From Suttonella ornithocola (GTDB taxonomy: Bacteria > Pseudomonadota > Gammaproteobacteria > Cardiobacteriales > Cardiobacteriaceae), in NCBI RefSeq assembly GCF_001889065.1, contig NZ_LWHB01000098.1:1-7730 (forward strand): DNA of 7,730 nt, in the 5' to 3' direction. The notes below the pieces were generated by a model, which ran no database searches, was not told where the DNA came from, and saw nothing but the letters and a program-made list of their open reading frames with translations. This document shows, one piece after another, positions 1-6,538 of this stretch. The translations under genes and the position numbers were made by a program. Each line of letters begins with the position of its first letter. Position 1 is the stretch's first letter.

Positions 1-21
1 TGATTTTTTGCAAAGATCTCA
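1..21. repeat. Possible insertion-sequence terminal repeat cut by the window edge
   Basis: Bases 6-21 (TTTTGCAAAGATCTCA) match 15 of 16 bases of one arm of the palindrome at 6431-6467. On the other strand the motif begins GAGATCTTTGCAAAA, which is the style of terminal inverted repeat I recall for some IS5-group elements. Its position at the edge fits a contig that stopped at a multi-copy element. The alternative is one arm of a transcription terminator whose other arm lies outside the window. Only about 20 bases are visible and no transposase is present, so this is weak. Confidence 0.25.
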
Positions 22-36
22 AACTATAATCAAATG

Positions 37-76
37 AAACATTAGCGCGACAATGTGTATTGTCACGCTAATGTTT
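37..76 (-). terminator. Long hairpin after the siderophore receptor gene, likely terminator
   Basis: An 18-bp stem (37-54 with 59-76) closes a 4-nt loop, beginning 18 nt past the receptor stop codon. The single imperfect pair is C/A if read on the plus strand but U/G, a tolerated wobble, on the minus-strand RNA. The fold is therefore best formed by the receptor transcript. The tail on the minus strand is T-rich but broken (TTTCATTTGATT), so termination strength is uncertain. It could also protect the mRNA 3' end. Confidence 0.6.
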
Positions 77-94
77 AGTGATTTAATTAAGTGT

Positions 95-2179
95 TTAAAA
101 TTGATAACGAAGAGTTGCAAATATGCTACGCGGCTCACCGTAGCTATGGCGGTCTGGTTGGGTACGGTAGCGTTGGTCAAAAAGATTATGCAGGTGTAAT
201 CCGATACCAAATTTCTGGTTAGGCTGATAGTGCGCATTTAGGTCAACCACGCTATAAGATTTTTGTCGCGCAGTATTGGCAGCCCGTGATTTAGCGGCTT
301 CACTGCTAAATCGTCCGTTAATATCACTATGTGTTTCGCTTTGCCAACGTATGCCAGCGCCAATACGCCATTCAGGATTGACTTGATAGCTACTATAGAG
401 TTTGACGGCGTGGTGGGGAATGCTATCTGGATTGAGGCGTTTGCCTTTGTCATCTTGGCTTCGATTGTAGCTGTAGCCAAGTTGGATTTGCCAATCTGGC
501 GTGAGTTGCCCACTAAGTTCAGCTTCTATCCCTTCGCTTTTACTGTGATTGGTAGCACGATAATACCAACTTCCATCGCTGTGTTGACCTGCGCGAACGG
601 CAAGGTTTTTCTGACGATTGCGATATAGACTAAGACTGGCGGTGAGTTGTTCATCATACCAGCTTTGTTTGATACCAATTTCCATGCTATTGCCTTGTGA
701 AGGTGCTAATACACGGTCTTGCTTATCTTTTTGGGTTTGGGGTTCAAATAGATGCGCATAGGCAGCATAGAGGGTGGTATTCGGATGTATTGCTATGGTT
801 AAGCCTAGATAAGGGGTAATTTTTCCACCTCGGCTACGACTGCGATTGTTTGGGCTGATATTGTGATAGTCAAACTGTGTGTAGCGTGCACCAATGATTA
901 CGGCACTATAGTCATTTAGATGTAATTGGCTGGCAAGATATGCGCCGATTTGTTGTTGTTTATAGTGTTGATTTAAATTTTGCAGGTAGCTATCTGGCTT
1001 AGGATAGTTACCGTGTTGGCTGAACTCGTTGAGATGAATGATTTTTCCTATGCCTGCGCGCTCACCAGGACGATTATGGTCATTGTGATAGCCGTTTATT
1101 CCTGCTACTAAGCGATGTTGGCGCCCCAATAAGTCGTATTCGCCGCTAAGGGTTGCGCTGAGGCTATGCAGTGTCCGATGATTTTTCCAATAACCGTTGA
1201 CGATATCACTACTGCCGTCTTGATGATTGATGCTTAATACTCCCGCGACACCATAGGGATGGTCCCAATGGCTGCGTACATAATTGTATTGAAAAGTGCT
1301 TTTCCAACGGTCATTCCATTTTTGATTGAGCGTTATAAAGGCATTCATACTTTGGTTTGCGCTATAGGTCCAAGCGCTGGCTGGGTTGTCTTTGCGACCA
1401 AGTGGAACGGGATAGCCTTCGGTGTCATAGACGATAAAGCTATGAGAAGCGCTATCGTCAGCTTTGCTGCGTTGATAATGTATCCCTGCGCTAATATTCG
1501 TTTGCGTGTGTGGCTGATAGTCAAACACACCGTAAATTTCACCATTGTATTCATGCTCACGATGTCGCCAGCCGTTCGTGAGCATTGCATTGGCTATCCA
1601 GCGAGTGCGTAGGATATCTGCACGATCTAAACTCGCGCTCATATCGGCGCCGAGTGCAAAATGTTGACGATTGCCCGCGCCAAACATCAGTTCACGCTGT
1701 TCTCCTTCGGGAAGTTTACGTTGCATATTCACGCTGACACCAGGCGTTCCGCTGCCATCTAGTAGCCCACTAACCCCACGATTAACTTGTACGTTTTCAT
1801 AAACCAGACTACTTTGATTACCAGTATCTACCAAACTATCTGCAACAGGTTGTCCGTCAATTAGATAGCGATTGATTAACGCACCGCGTGCATATAGTTT
1901 GTTATAACCTGCGCGCGATGACCCCCAAATTTGCTGTGAGACACCAGTTGCTTGACGCAGAGTGTTATCTAAATTGGGTAACTGTTGGTCGGCGATTTGC
2001 TGTGCGCTTAATGTCGTATGGGTTTGTGGACGTTCAGCATCATTTGCAATTAAGCCTGCGAATGCACCTTGTAAGTGGTTATCATCGTTTCTCACGGTAA
2101 TAGGCTCAAGCATGATGACCTCTTCTGCTAGCGCATAATACGGTAAGGCAGCAAAAACGATAATTTTGTAAGCTCTCAT
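95..2179 (-). CDS. TonB-dependent siderophore receptor, FhuE-type
   Basis: This 694-residue outer-membrane receptor should import a ferric siderophore using TonB energy. Residues 1-18 form a signal peptide with a likely cut after ALA18. The stretch LEPITV (24-29) may be the TonB box. A plug domain covers about 50-155, including YARG (96-99), YLIDGQP (105-111) and the GLLDGSGTPG segment (138-147) ahead of VNMQRK. The rest is a 22-strand-type barrel ending in HNLFDQRY (664-671) and a terminal Phe. Segments such as YDLLGRQHRLVAG (348-360), GNYP (390-393), TPYLGL (455-460) and LFEPQ...LAPSQGN (477-497) match my memory of E. coli FhuE (coprogen, ferrioxamine), which suggests a hydroxamate siderophore. 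The ligand cannot be fixed from sequence. The start is supported by a strong ribosome site 7 nt upstream. It is the second gene of an operon, 3 nt after the binding-protein gene. Confidence 0.95.
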   Translation of the reverse strand: MRAYKIIVFAALPYYALAEEVIMLEPITVRNDDNHLQGAFAGLIANDAERPQTHTTLSAQQIADQQLPNLDNTLRQATGVSQQIWGSSRAGYNKLYARGALINRYLIDGQPVADSLVDTGNQSSLVYENVQVNRGVSGLLDGSGTPGVSVNMQRKLPEGEQRELMFGAGNRQHFALGADMSASLDRADILRTRWIANAMLTNGWRHREHEYNGEIYGVFDYQPHTQTNISAGIHYQRSKADDSASHSFIVYDTEGYPVPLGRKDNPASAWTYSANQSMNAFITLNQKWNDRWKSTFQYNYVRSHWDHPYGVAGVLSINHQDGSSDIVNGYWKNHRTLHSLSATLSGEYDLLGRQHRLVAGINGYHNDHNRPGERAGIGKIIHLNEFSQHGNYPKPDSYLQNLNQHYKQQQIGAYLASQLHLNDYSAVIIGARYTQFDYHNISPNNRSRSRGGKITPYLGLTIAIHPNTTLYAAYAHLFEPQTQKDKQDRVLAPSQGNSMEIGIKQSWYDEQLTASLSLYRNRQKNLAVRAGQHSDGSWYYRATNHSKSEGIEAELSGQLTPDWQIQLGYSYNRSQDDKGKRLNPDSIPHHAVKLYSSYQVNPEWRIGAGIRWQSETHSDINGRFSSEAAKSRAANTARQKSYSVVDLNAHYQPNQKFGIGLHLHNLFDQRYRTQPDRHSYGEPRSIFATLRYQF

Positions 2180-2182
2180 TGA

Positions 2183-3088
2183 TTATTCCTCCTTATTTTT
2201 CATGGCTTGTGTCAGTTGTTCAGCCGCGTCGATTAACTGCTGTGCGCCGCCAGCGGCAATATAATTTGCTGCGGGCATGATAATAATTTGTTGCTTACGC
2301 CAAGCAGTTGTATGGTGTATAAGCTGATTATCTAGTGTTGCCCATGCAGCGGCGGGTTCGCCAAGCGCTGCGCTACGGTCTAATACAATGAGCCAATCAG
2401 GATTGATTTTTGCCACATACTCCATTGTTACTGGCTGACCATGAGGGGCATTGCTTAATTGCGTATCTGCGGCTGGCATTCCAATATCTTTATGTAGCCA
2501 ACTGCCCAAACGCGAGTCTGCGCCAAATGCGGAAATTTTCGGACCAGTAATGGATAACACTAATGCGTTACCATGTCCTTTTACCGCCGTTTGTGCATTG
2601 GCAAATGCCTTATCAATTGTCGCTTTTATCTTCTCTGCTGATTTTTGTTTTCCAAACAGCTGTGCAAATGCGGCTATCCGTTTTTGCCCACTCTCGCGAA
2701 TCGCGCTGTTATCAATCGTCATATCAATAGTTGGTGCGAGTTTAGCCAGCTGTTCATACGACACTGCTCCTGGCCCGTCTGTAATAATTAAATCGGGTGC
2801 GTATGCTGCCAGTGCTTCATAATCAGGTTCAAACAATGTCCCGACCGTCTTTGCTTGTGCAAACACAGGCGCAAGATAGTCAATCTCTACTGGGCGAGTT
2901 GTCGCACCAATCGGCACACCTAGCGAATGCAAACTATCTAGTGCCGCCCAGTCATATACGGCAATACGCTTTGGCATCTCTGATATGGTTACATTTCCAC
3001 GAGCGGTATCAATGCTAGCCGCTGCGCAAGTTGCGATTAGCCATAGCACCATACATCCGCTTAATATCCATCGTCGTAAGCTACGCAT
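2183..3088 (-). CDS. Siderophore ABC transporter substrate-binding protein, FatB/CeuE-like
   Basis: This 301-residue periplasmic binding protein (class III, helical-backbone fold) should pass a ferric siderophore from the receptor to an inner-membrane ABC transporter. A signal peptide covers about residues 1-24 (RR charge, hydrophobic core, ATCAAA). An LSGC at 9-12 resembles a lipobox but lies too close to the N-terminus to be convincing. Family landmarks are APDLII (97-102), KLAPTID (116-122), FGADSRLG (188-195), HGQ (216-218), NPDWLIVLDRSA (229-240), LDN (252-254) and NYIAAGG (275-281). Compared from memory with Campylobacter CeuE, the iron ligands His and Tyr fall at H216 and Y276, and two catecholate-binding arginines at R193 and R238. 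The third arginine (R118 in CeuE) is replaced by P106. AAGGAGA lies 5 nt before the ATG. First gene of the operon; no permease or ATPase gene is visible. Confidence 0.92.
   Translation of the reverse strand: MRSLRRWILSGCMVLWLIATCAAASIDTARGNVTISEMPKRIAVYDWAALDSLHSLGVPIGATTRPVEIDYLAPVFAQAKTVGTLFEPDYEALAAYAPDLIITDGPGAVSYEQLAKLAPTIDMTIDNSAIRESGQKRIAAFAQLFGKQKSAEKIKATIDKAFANAQTAVKGHGNALVLSITGPKISAFGADSRLGSWLHKDIGMPAADTQLSNAPHGQPVTMEYVAKINPDWLIVLDRSAALGEPAAAWATLDNQLIHHTTAWRKQQIIIMPAANYIAAGGAQQLIDAAEQLTQAMKNKEE
2187..2195 (-). promoter_or_regulatory. Ribosome binding site of the receptor gene, inside the preceding gene
   Basis: TAAGGAGGA on the minus strand is a near-perfect Shine-Dalgarno sequence 7 nt before the receptor ATG. 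It lies within the last codons of the binding-protein gene (Lys-Asn-Lys-Glu-Glu). It fixes the receptor start and suggests translational coupling of the two genes. Confidence 0.8.
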
Positions 3089-3108
3089 TGGTATCTCCTT
3101 TGTTTATC

Positions 3109-3127
3109 AACAATCGTAATCATTAGC
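3109..3127 (-). promoter_or_regulatory. Fur-box-like iron operator upstream of the siderophore uptake operon
   Basis: AACAATCGTAATCATTAGC matches 14 of 19 positions of the classical Fur consensus GATAATGATAATCATTATC, including nine consecutive bases in the middle-right half (TAATCATTA). It sits 21 nt before the binding-protein start codon, where a repressor would block its promoter. A possible -10 on the minus strand (TATGCT, complement of 3125-3130) overlaps it; no good -35 is seen. Perfect 7-bp arms TGTTTAT/ATAAACA (3101-3107 and 3128-3134) flank the site. Iron repression is expected for this gene set. The site is over 120 bp from the cupin start, so effect on that gene is doubtful. Confidence 0.6.
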
Positions 3128-3218
3128 ATAAACAATCGCACTATCGCGCGCCTAGTCGCTTCCAATAGAAATTCCCGTAACCGCATAATTGTTTCCTGCT
3201 TGCGCACCATCACGTTTC

Positions 3219-3224
3219 TATACT
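3219..3224 (+). promoter_or_regulatory. Possible -10 element for the cupin gene
   Basis: TATACT matches five of six bases of the sigma-70 -10 consensus and lies 26 nt before the cupin ATG, leaving room for a short leader with the ribosome site. No good -35 hexamer lies 16-18 nt upstream, and TTGCGC at 3200-3205 is too close. Confidence 0.3.
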
Positions 3225-3238
3225 ACAAGTGCTTTACA

Positions 3239-3244
3239 AAGGAG
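3239..3244 (+). promoter_or_regulatory. Ribosome binding site that sets the cupin start
   Basis: AAGGAG lies 6 nt before the ATG at 3251. This favours that start over an in-frame TTG at 3200, which would add 17 residues unlike a cupin and has no comparable site. Confidence 0.75.
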
Positions 3245-3250
3245 AACGCT

Positions 3251-3550
3251 ATGCAAATTCATAACTGGCACAACACGCTAATGAACCTAAACACTTTTTG
3301 GCAGCCGATGTTTTTAGCCTGTTTTAACCAACACAATATCAATCTCATTACCATTAAAGGCGAATATCAATGGCATCAGCATGACGAGGGTGACAAACTA
3401 TTTTTAGTCATTGAAGGAGAAATGCATATTGACAACGCGGAAGGGACGCATATCGTCCGTGCAGGCGAATTGGTAATTATCCCTGCCAAACAAGCACATC
3501 ATCCACGTGCGCCAGAATATGCTCGTCTACTGATGATTGCTCAAGCCTAA
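3251..3550 (+). CDS. Small single-domain cupin protein
   Basis: This 99-residue cytoplasmic protein is one beta-barrel cupin domain with no signal peptide. Motif 1 runs GEYQWHQHDEGDKLFLVIEG (37-56) with H42 and H44. Motif 2 is GELVIIPAKQAHH (72-84) with H83. This matches the common small cupin family whose members read roughly HxHxxxDELFLVLEG and PRGVEH. At the position of the metal-binding Glu there is K49 instead (GAC AAA CTA: Asp-Lys-Leu), so a three-His metal site or no metal is possible. The substrate is unknown, and such cupins range from enzymes to sensors. It is divergent from the siderophore uptake operon, sharing a 162-bp upstream region. It is a single gene, with a hairpin about 90 nt after its stop. 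Confidence 0.88.
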   Translation: MQIHNWHNTLMNLNTFWQPMFLACFNQHNINLITIKGEYQWHQHDEGDKLFLVIEGEMHIDNAEGTHIVRAGELVIIPAKQAHHPRAPEYARLLMIAQA

Positions 3551-3638
3551 TTTTTTGCATACCATTCGCGAAATATCGCTATTAGCCGCTTCCCTTTAAA
3601 AATTCTCTAGGCATAATCGAATATTTTGTCACTTAGAA

Positions 3639-3667
3639 ATGGCGCTACGATAGAATCGTAGCGCCAT
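3639..3667 (+). terminator. Perfect inverted repeat after the cupin gene, possible terminator
   Basis: ATGGCGCTACGA and its exact reverse complement form a GC-rich 12-bp stem with a 5-nt loop (TAGAA). It begins 89 nt after the cupin stop and ends 75 nt before the next gene. The following sequence (CAATTTATTG) is AT-rich but has no true T-run, so this may be a weak terminator. As a perfect palindrome it could also be a protein-binding site or an mRNA-stabilising structure. Confidence 0.45.
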
Positions 3668-3681
3668 CAATTTATTGATAA

Positions 3682-3709
3682 TTGCTTTTGAAAGCACGTA
3701 AGATAAAAT
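3682..3709 (+). promoter_or_regulatory. Possible promoter for the exported-protein/MATE pair
   Basis: TAAAAT (3704-3709, five of six to the -10 consensus) is preceded at 16 nt by TTGCTT (3682-3687, three of six to the -35). It lies just after the 3639-3667 hairpin and 33 nt before the next start codon, a sensible place for a promoter. The AT-rich context makes chance matches likely. Confidence 0.3.
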
Positions 3710-3742
3710 GAAAAATAGTAAGCGTAAACAACAGGAAATAGA

Positions 3743-4939
3743 ATGCTTATTCGACTTTTTTTATCTTTATCATGCCTTCTTGTTTATCGTAACGTTATTG
3801 CAGAAACACCAGCAGAACGTTTATACCTACTTGGCTATCAAATTCCAGCAGAAGCGCGCGCCGACGTAATTGCGGAAGATAGGGCAACCTTGCAGGCTTA
3901 TGCTGCGCAAGAGCATTCGTGGTTTCATCCAGAAAGCCAAGAAACGCCGACTTTTCGTCGCGAACAATATGACAAATATGCACTTGATGGCTTATGTAAA
4001 ATCGATATTCTCGATTGCCTGCCCGATTTACGGAAAAATCCTTTGCCTTATCAACAAGCGATAGCGCAACTGGCATCCGTCTATGCCGACCTTGAGCAAT
4101 TACAAAAGGCGGAACCGTCAGAAATCAGCAGTATTTTTCCAAAAGACATTCAGCGTATTGATGTTGAACCGCTTCCGAGTTATCCCTATCTCTTACGCCC
4201 TTTGCTCACGCGCCATGCACTTTTGCTCACACAAGCACCAGAGCAAAGCGCTGCGCCGATTTGTGAAGGCATTGCCTTTGCTAAAAAACTGATAAACAGC
4301 CGTCAAAATCTCATTCAATCGTTGATTGGTGACGCATTGTTACGGCACGAACTCAATTTATTATCCGAATGGCGAACCCAAACGGCGCAAACCTTGCCAA
4401 TGGAATGCAAACAAGCGCTAGAACCCTTGCCGATTGAAAGCGTGGATTTTTGCCCCTTAATGCAAAGTGAAGCGCAATATACGGTGAACTATTTACAATC
4501 GCTAAAAAATTTACCACTGTTTTACCACCAAGAAAAAACCATTGCCAATATTCATCTCAACTATGCGCCGTATTGCAGTGCACAATGGCGCGCCACCATA
4601 GTGGCAGATAACCCCGCACAAACCCCAGCTATTGTTACGGCTAAAGCCCGTTCGTCAGAAAATGCAAAAAATTGTGCGTTAAATAGTATAGGCTGTCTTT
4701 TAAGCAATGTATCAGTTAGCACATTAGAAAATGACACGCAGTATCAACATCGCCTACAAGATGCGAATGCGCGGTTGCGCCTTTGGCAGTTCGCGCAAAC
4801 GCATACTTGTGATAACAAGGCATTTCTGCCAACCGATTGGGCAGCGGCAAGAGAACTTCAGACGAATGGAGAGTATTGGCAGATACGCGCTTATCATTCA
4901 AGGTTTGGAGAATATCTGCGCGCACCGTGTTTTAAATAA
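3743..4939 (+). CDS. Exported cysteine-rich protein of unknown function
   Basis: I do not recognise this 398-residue protein. Residues 1-20 look like a Sec signal peptide (MLIRLFLSLSCLLVYRNVIA, then ETPAE). C11 is inside the hydrophobic core with no good lipobox, so a soluble periplasmic protein is most likely. The mature part has ten cysteines (85, 92, 174, 222, 237, 278, 311, 318, 356, 396), an even number suited to disulfides in the periplasm. Pairs such as C85/C92 and C311/C318 share a C-x6-C spacing. No membrane segment follows the signal. The middle (about 100-260) is predicted helical and rich in Leu, Ala and Gln. No catalytic motif is evident. AGGA lies 6 nt before the ATG. The MATE gene follows 44 nt downstream on the same strand, so co-transcription is possible but unproven. 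Confidence 0.85.
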   Translation: MLIRLFLSLSCLLVYRNVIAETPAERLYLLGYQIPAEARADVIAEDRATLQAYAAQEHSWFHPESQETPTFRREQYDKYALDGLCKIDILDCLPDLRKNPLPYQQAIAQLASVYADLEQLQKAEPSEISSIFPKDIQRIDVEPLPSYPYLLRPLLTRHALLLTQAPEQSAAPICEGIAFAKKLINSRQNLIQSLIGDALLRHELNLLSEWRTQTAQTLPMECKQALEPLPIESVDFCPLMQSEAQYTVNYLQSLKNLPLFYHQEKTIANIHLNYAPYCSAQWRATIVADNPAQTPAIVTAKARSSENAKNCALNSIGCLLSNVSVSTLENDTQYQHRLQDANARLRLWQFAQTHTCDNKAFLPTDWAAARELQTNGEYWQIRAYHSRFGEYLRAPCFK

Positions 4940-4983
4940 GCAGATTTTTTCTATCCTTTCGTTTTTTAGGAGCGCCAAAGTTT

Positions 4984-6297
4984 ATGTCAGAGATTTCCTA
5001 TCGTCGAATAGCAGTAATTGCTTTGCCTGTGATTGCGGCAAATGTGCTATTGCCGCTACAGGGCATTATTGATACTGCCATTGTTGGGCATTTTTCCAGT
5101 GCGGCACCGTTATCAGGCTTAGGATTGGCAAATACGGTTTTTACGATGCTCTATGTGAGCTTTAATTTTTTGCAGTACGCCACTTCAGGGCAAAGTGCGC
5201 AAGCATTAGGGCAACAAGATTATCGGCAATTACAGCGGATTCTTTGGCGTGCGTTTATTTTAGTGGCAATGATTGGAACGGTTTTGTTGCTGTTCCGTCC
5301 GCTGGTGATTGGATTGGCGAAATCCTATTTTTCCGCTAGTGAGGCGACGGAAAATGCAATGGCAAGCTATATTCATCTGCGTTTGTATAGCGTGTATGCA
5401 GAATTAGCGCTTTATAGCACGTTAGGTTGGTTTGCGGGGCAAAGTCGGAGTTTTGCCATTTTAATTCAGCAAGCGGTGCTGACGTTTAGCAATATTTTGC
5501 TGAGTTTATGGTTGGTTTATGGATGGCATTTAGGGATTAAAGGGGTGGCATTAGGTACGGTGTGTGCAAATTATTTAGCGCTCGGTGTTTCGCTCGTGTT
5601 GGTCTATCGCGCGCAACATTCGCATCAGTTATTTTTCTTCCGACCCGATTGGCAACGCATTTTTCAATGGCAAGAAATTCGCGTGTTATTGTCGCTGAAT
5701 CGAGATTTGTTTATTCGCACAGCGATGTTGGTATTGTGCTTGAGTTGGTTTCAGCGTTTAGCCAGTGCGTTAGCAGACGATGTGTTAGCCGCCAATATTG
5801 TGTTAATGCAGCTATTAAATATTGCCACTTATGCACTGGATGGCGTGGCGGTGGCAGCAGAAGGGCTGACAGGTCAAGCCATTGGTGAGAACAAATCAAA
5901 TAAATTGCAGCAAGTCATTCAAAAAACCTTAATTTCTGGTGGTGTGCTCGCTTTTGGAATTACCGCCATTTATGCGTTTATCGTGCCGTTATATGTGGGA
6001 TGGATGACGGATAATGAAGCGGTTCAAAGCACCGCGCAGCATTATTGGCTATGGGCGGTATTTTTACCGCTGAGCGGTGTTTGGGGGTATTTATTAGATG
6101 GTTATTATTTTGGCGCAACAAAAGCCAATATTTTGCGTAATGCAATGATTGGTGTGGCATTGTGTATTGTGCCAGTCAGTTATTTGCTGCGGTTTGTCTT
6201 AGATAATCAGGGAATTTGGTTAGGCATTCATCTTTTCCTACTGCTGCGTGCGGCTTTTCTGTTGCCACATTTACAGAAGCGTTTATTGGGTGCTTGA
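4984..6297 (+). CDS. MATE family efflux transporter, DinF-type
   Basis: This 437-residue inner-membrane protein has about 12 hydrophobic helices, the normal size for the MATE (multidrug and toxin extrusion) superfamily. These antiporters export organic compounds using H+ or Na+ gradients. Helix 1 has ALPVIAAN (13-20) and IIDTAIVGH (28-36) with D30. Mid-protein motifs are NRDLFIRT (239-246) and DGVAVAAEGLTGQAIG (286-301), and LDGYYFGAT (371-379) follows. These are hallmarks of the DinF branch rather than NorM. The substrate cannot be predicted. AGGAG lies 11 nt before the ATG, a rather long spacing, but no better start is seen and the N-terminus aligns with the family. It follows the unknown exported-protein gene by 44 nt. 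Two hairpins lie downstream before a convergent autotransporter gene. Confidence 0.95.
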   Translation: MSEISYRRIAVIALPVIAANVLLPLQGIIDTAIVGHFSSAAPLSGLGLANTVFTMLYVSFNFLQYATSGQSAQALGQQDYRQLQRILWRAFILVAMIGTVLLLFRPLVIGLAKSYFSASEATENAMASYIHLRLYSVYAELALYSTLGWFAGQSRSFAILIQQAVLTFSNILLSLWLVYGWHLGIKGVALGTVCANYLALGVSLVLVYRAQHSHQLFFFRPDWQRIFQWQEIRVLLSLNRDLFIRTAMLVLCLSWFQRLASALADDVLAANIVLMQLLNIATYALDGVAVAAEGLTGQAIGENKSNKLQQVIQKTLISGGVLAFGITAIYAFIVPLYVGWMTDNEAVQSTAQHYWLWAVFLPLSGVWGYLLDGYYFGATKANILRNAMIGVALCIVPVSYLLRFVLDNQGIWLGIHLFLLLRAAFLLPHLQKRLLGA

Positions 6298-6430
6298 AGC
6301 GAAAGATTGCAGAGTTATAGTTAACCTCCCAAAAAAATGTATACAGAACTTTGGGATAGGTGGCTGTTTCAAAGTGGATATTAAGTTAACGTTGTATGCA
6401 TTTTTCGGGAAGTTGGCTAGGATAATCATT

Positions 6431-6467
6431 TGAGAGCTTTGCAAAACCCTGTTTTGCAAAGCTCTCA
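6431..6467 (+). terminator. Perfect 17-bp palindrome after the MATE gene; terminator or IS-end remnant
   Basis: The arms 6431-6447 and 6451-6467 are exact reverse complements around a 3-nt loop (CCT). The T-rich tail TTTCTTTT (6468-6475) suits rho-independent termination of plus-strand transcripts, 133 nt past the MATE stop. The arm TTTTGCAAAGCTCTCA nearly repeats bases 6-21 of the window, and its complement GAGAGCTTTGCAAAA resembles an IS-type terminal repeat. It could be two element ends joined with no interior. The bases between 6298 and 6430 hold no gene I can support. Confidence 0.6.
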
Positions 6468-6486
6468 TTTCTTTTACTGCTAATTT

Positions 6487-6528
6487 AAAAGCCTCACCCA
6501 TCCAATTGGATAGGTGAGGCTTTTTTTT
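6487..6528 (+). terminator. Bidirectional rho-independent terminator between convergent genes
   Basis: A 19-pair stem (6487-6505 with 6506-6524, turning at CCAATTGG) contains GCCTCACC/GGTGAGGC and is followed on the plus strand by eight T. The plus-strand fold has one C/A mismatch (6499/6512), which becomes a G/U wobble on the minus strand, where the tail is TTTTAAATTA. It should stop MATE transcripts and also those of the autotransporter, whose stop codon lies 10 nt away. Confidence 0.85.
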
Positions 6529-6538
6529 GTAGCTTTAT

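Noticed and set aside
1259..1612. Long open frame on the plus strand opposite the receptor gene
   Set aside because: It is antisense to a clear TonB receptor reading frame with full domain conservation and has no protein features of its own.
3200..3250. N-terminal extension of the cupin from a TTG codon
   Set aside because: The extra 17 residues do not resemble the family, and the ATG at 3251 has a well-spaced AAGGAG.
4856..4865. Sequence resembling a Neisseria DNA uptake word (TTCAGACG core)
   Set aside because: It is a single imperfect copy inside a coding region. Genomes that use such words carry about one per kilobase, and no other copies were seen by eye.
4984..6297. MATE protein as a siderophore exporter
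   Set aside because: No siderophore biosynthesis genes are present, the gene is on the opposite strand from the uptake operon with two genes between, and no Fur-like site precedes it.
6413..6431. Second Fur-box-like sequence containing GATAATCATT
   Set aside because: Only 12 of 19 bases match, and it lies between convergent gene ends with no promoter to control.
6283..6501. 72-codon open frame on the minus strand in the gap after the MATE gene
   Set aside because: It overlaps the MATE 3' end and runs through the 6431-6467 palindrome and part of the 6487-6524 stem. It has no clear ribosome site and no recognisable motif, so it is most likely chance.
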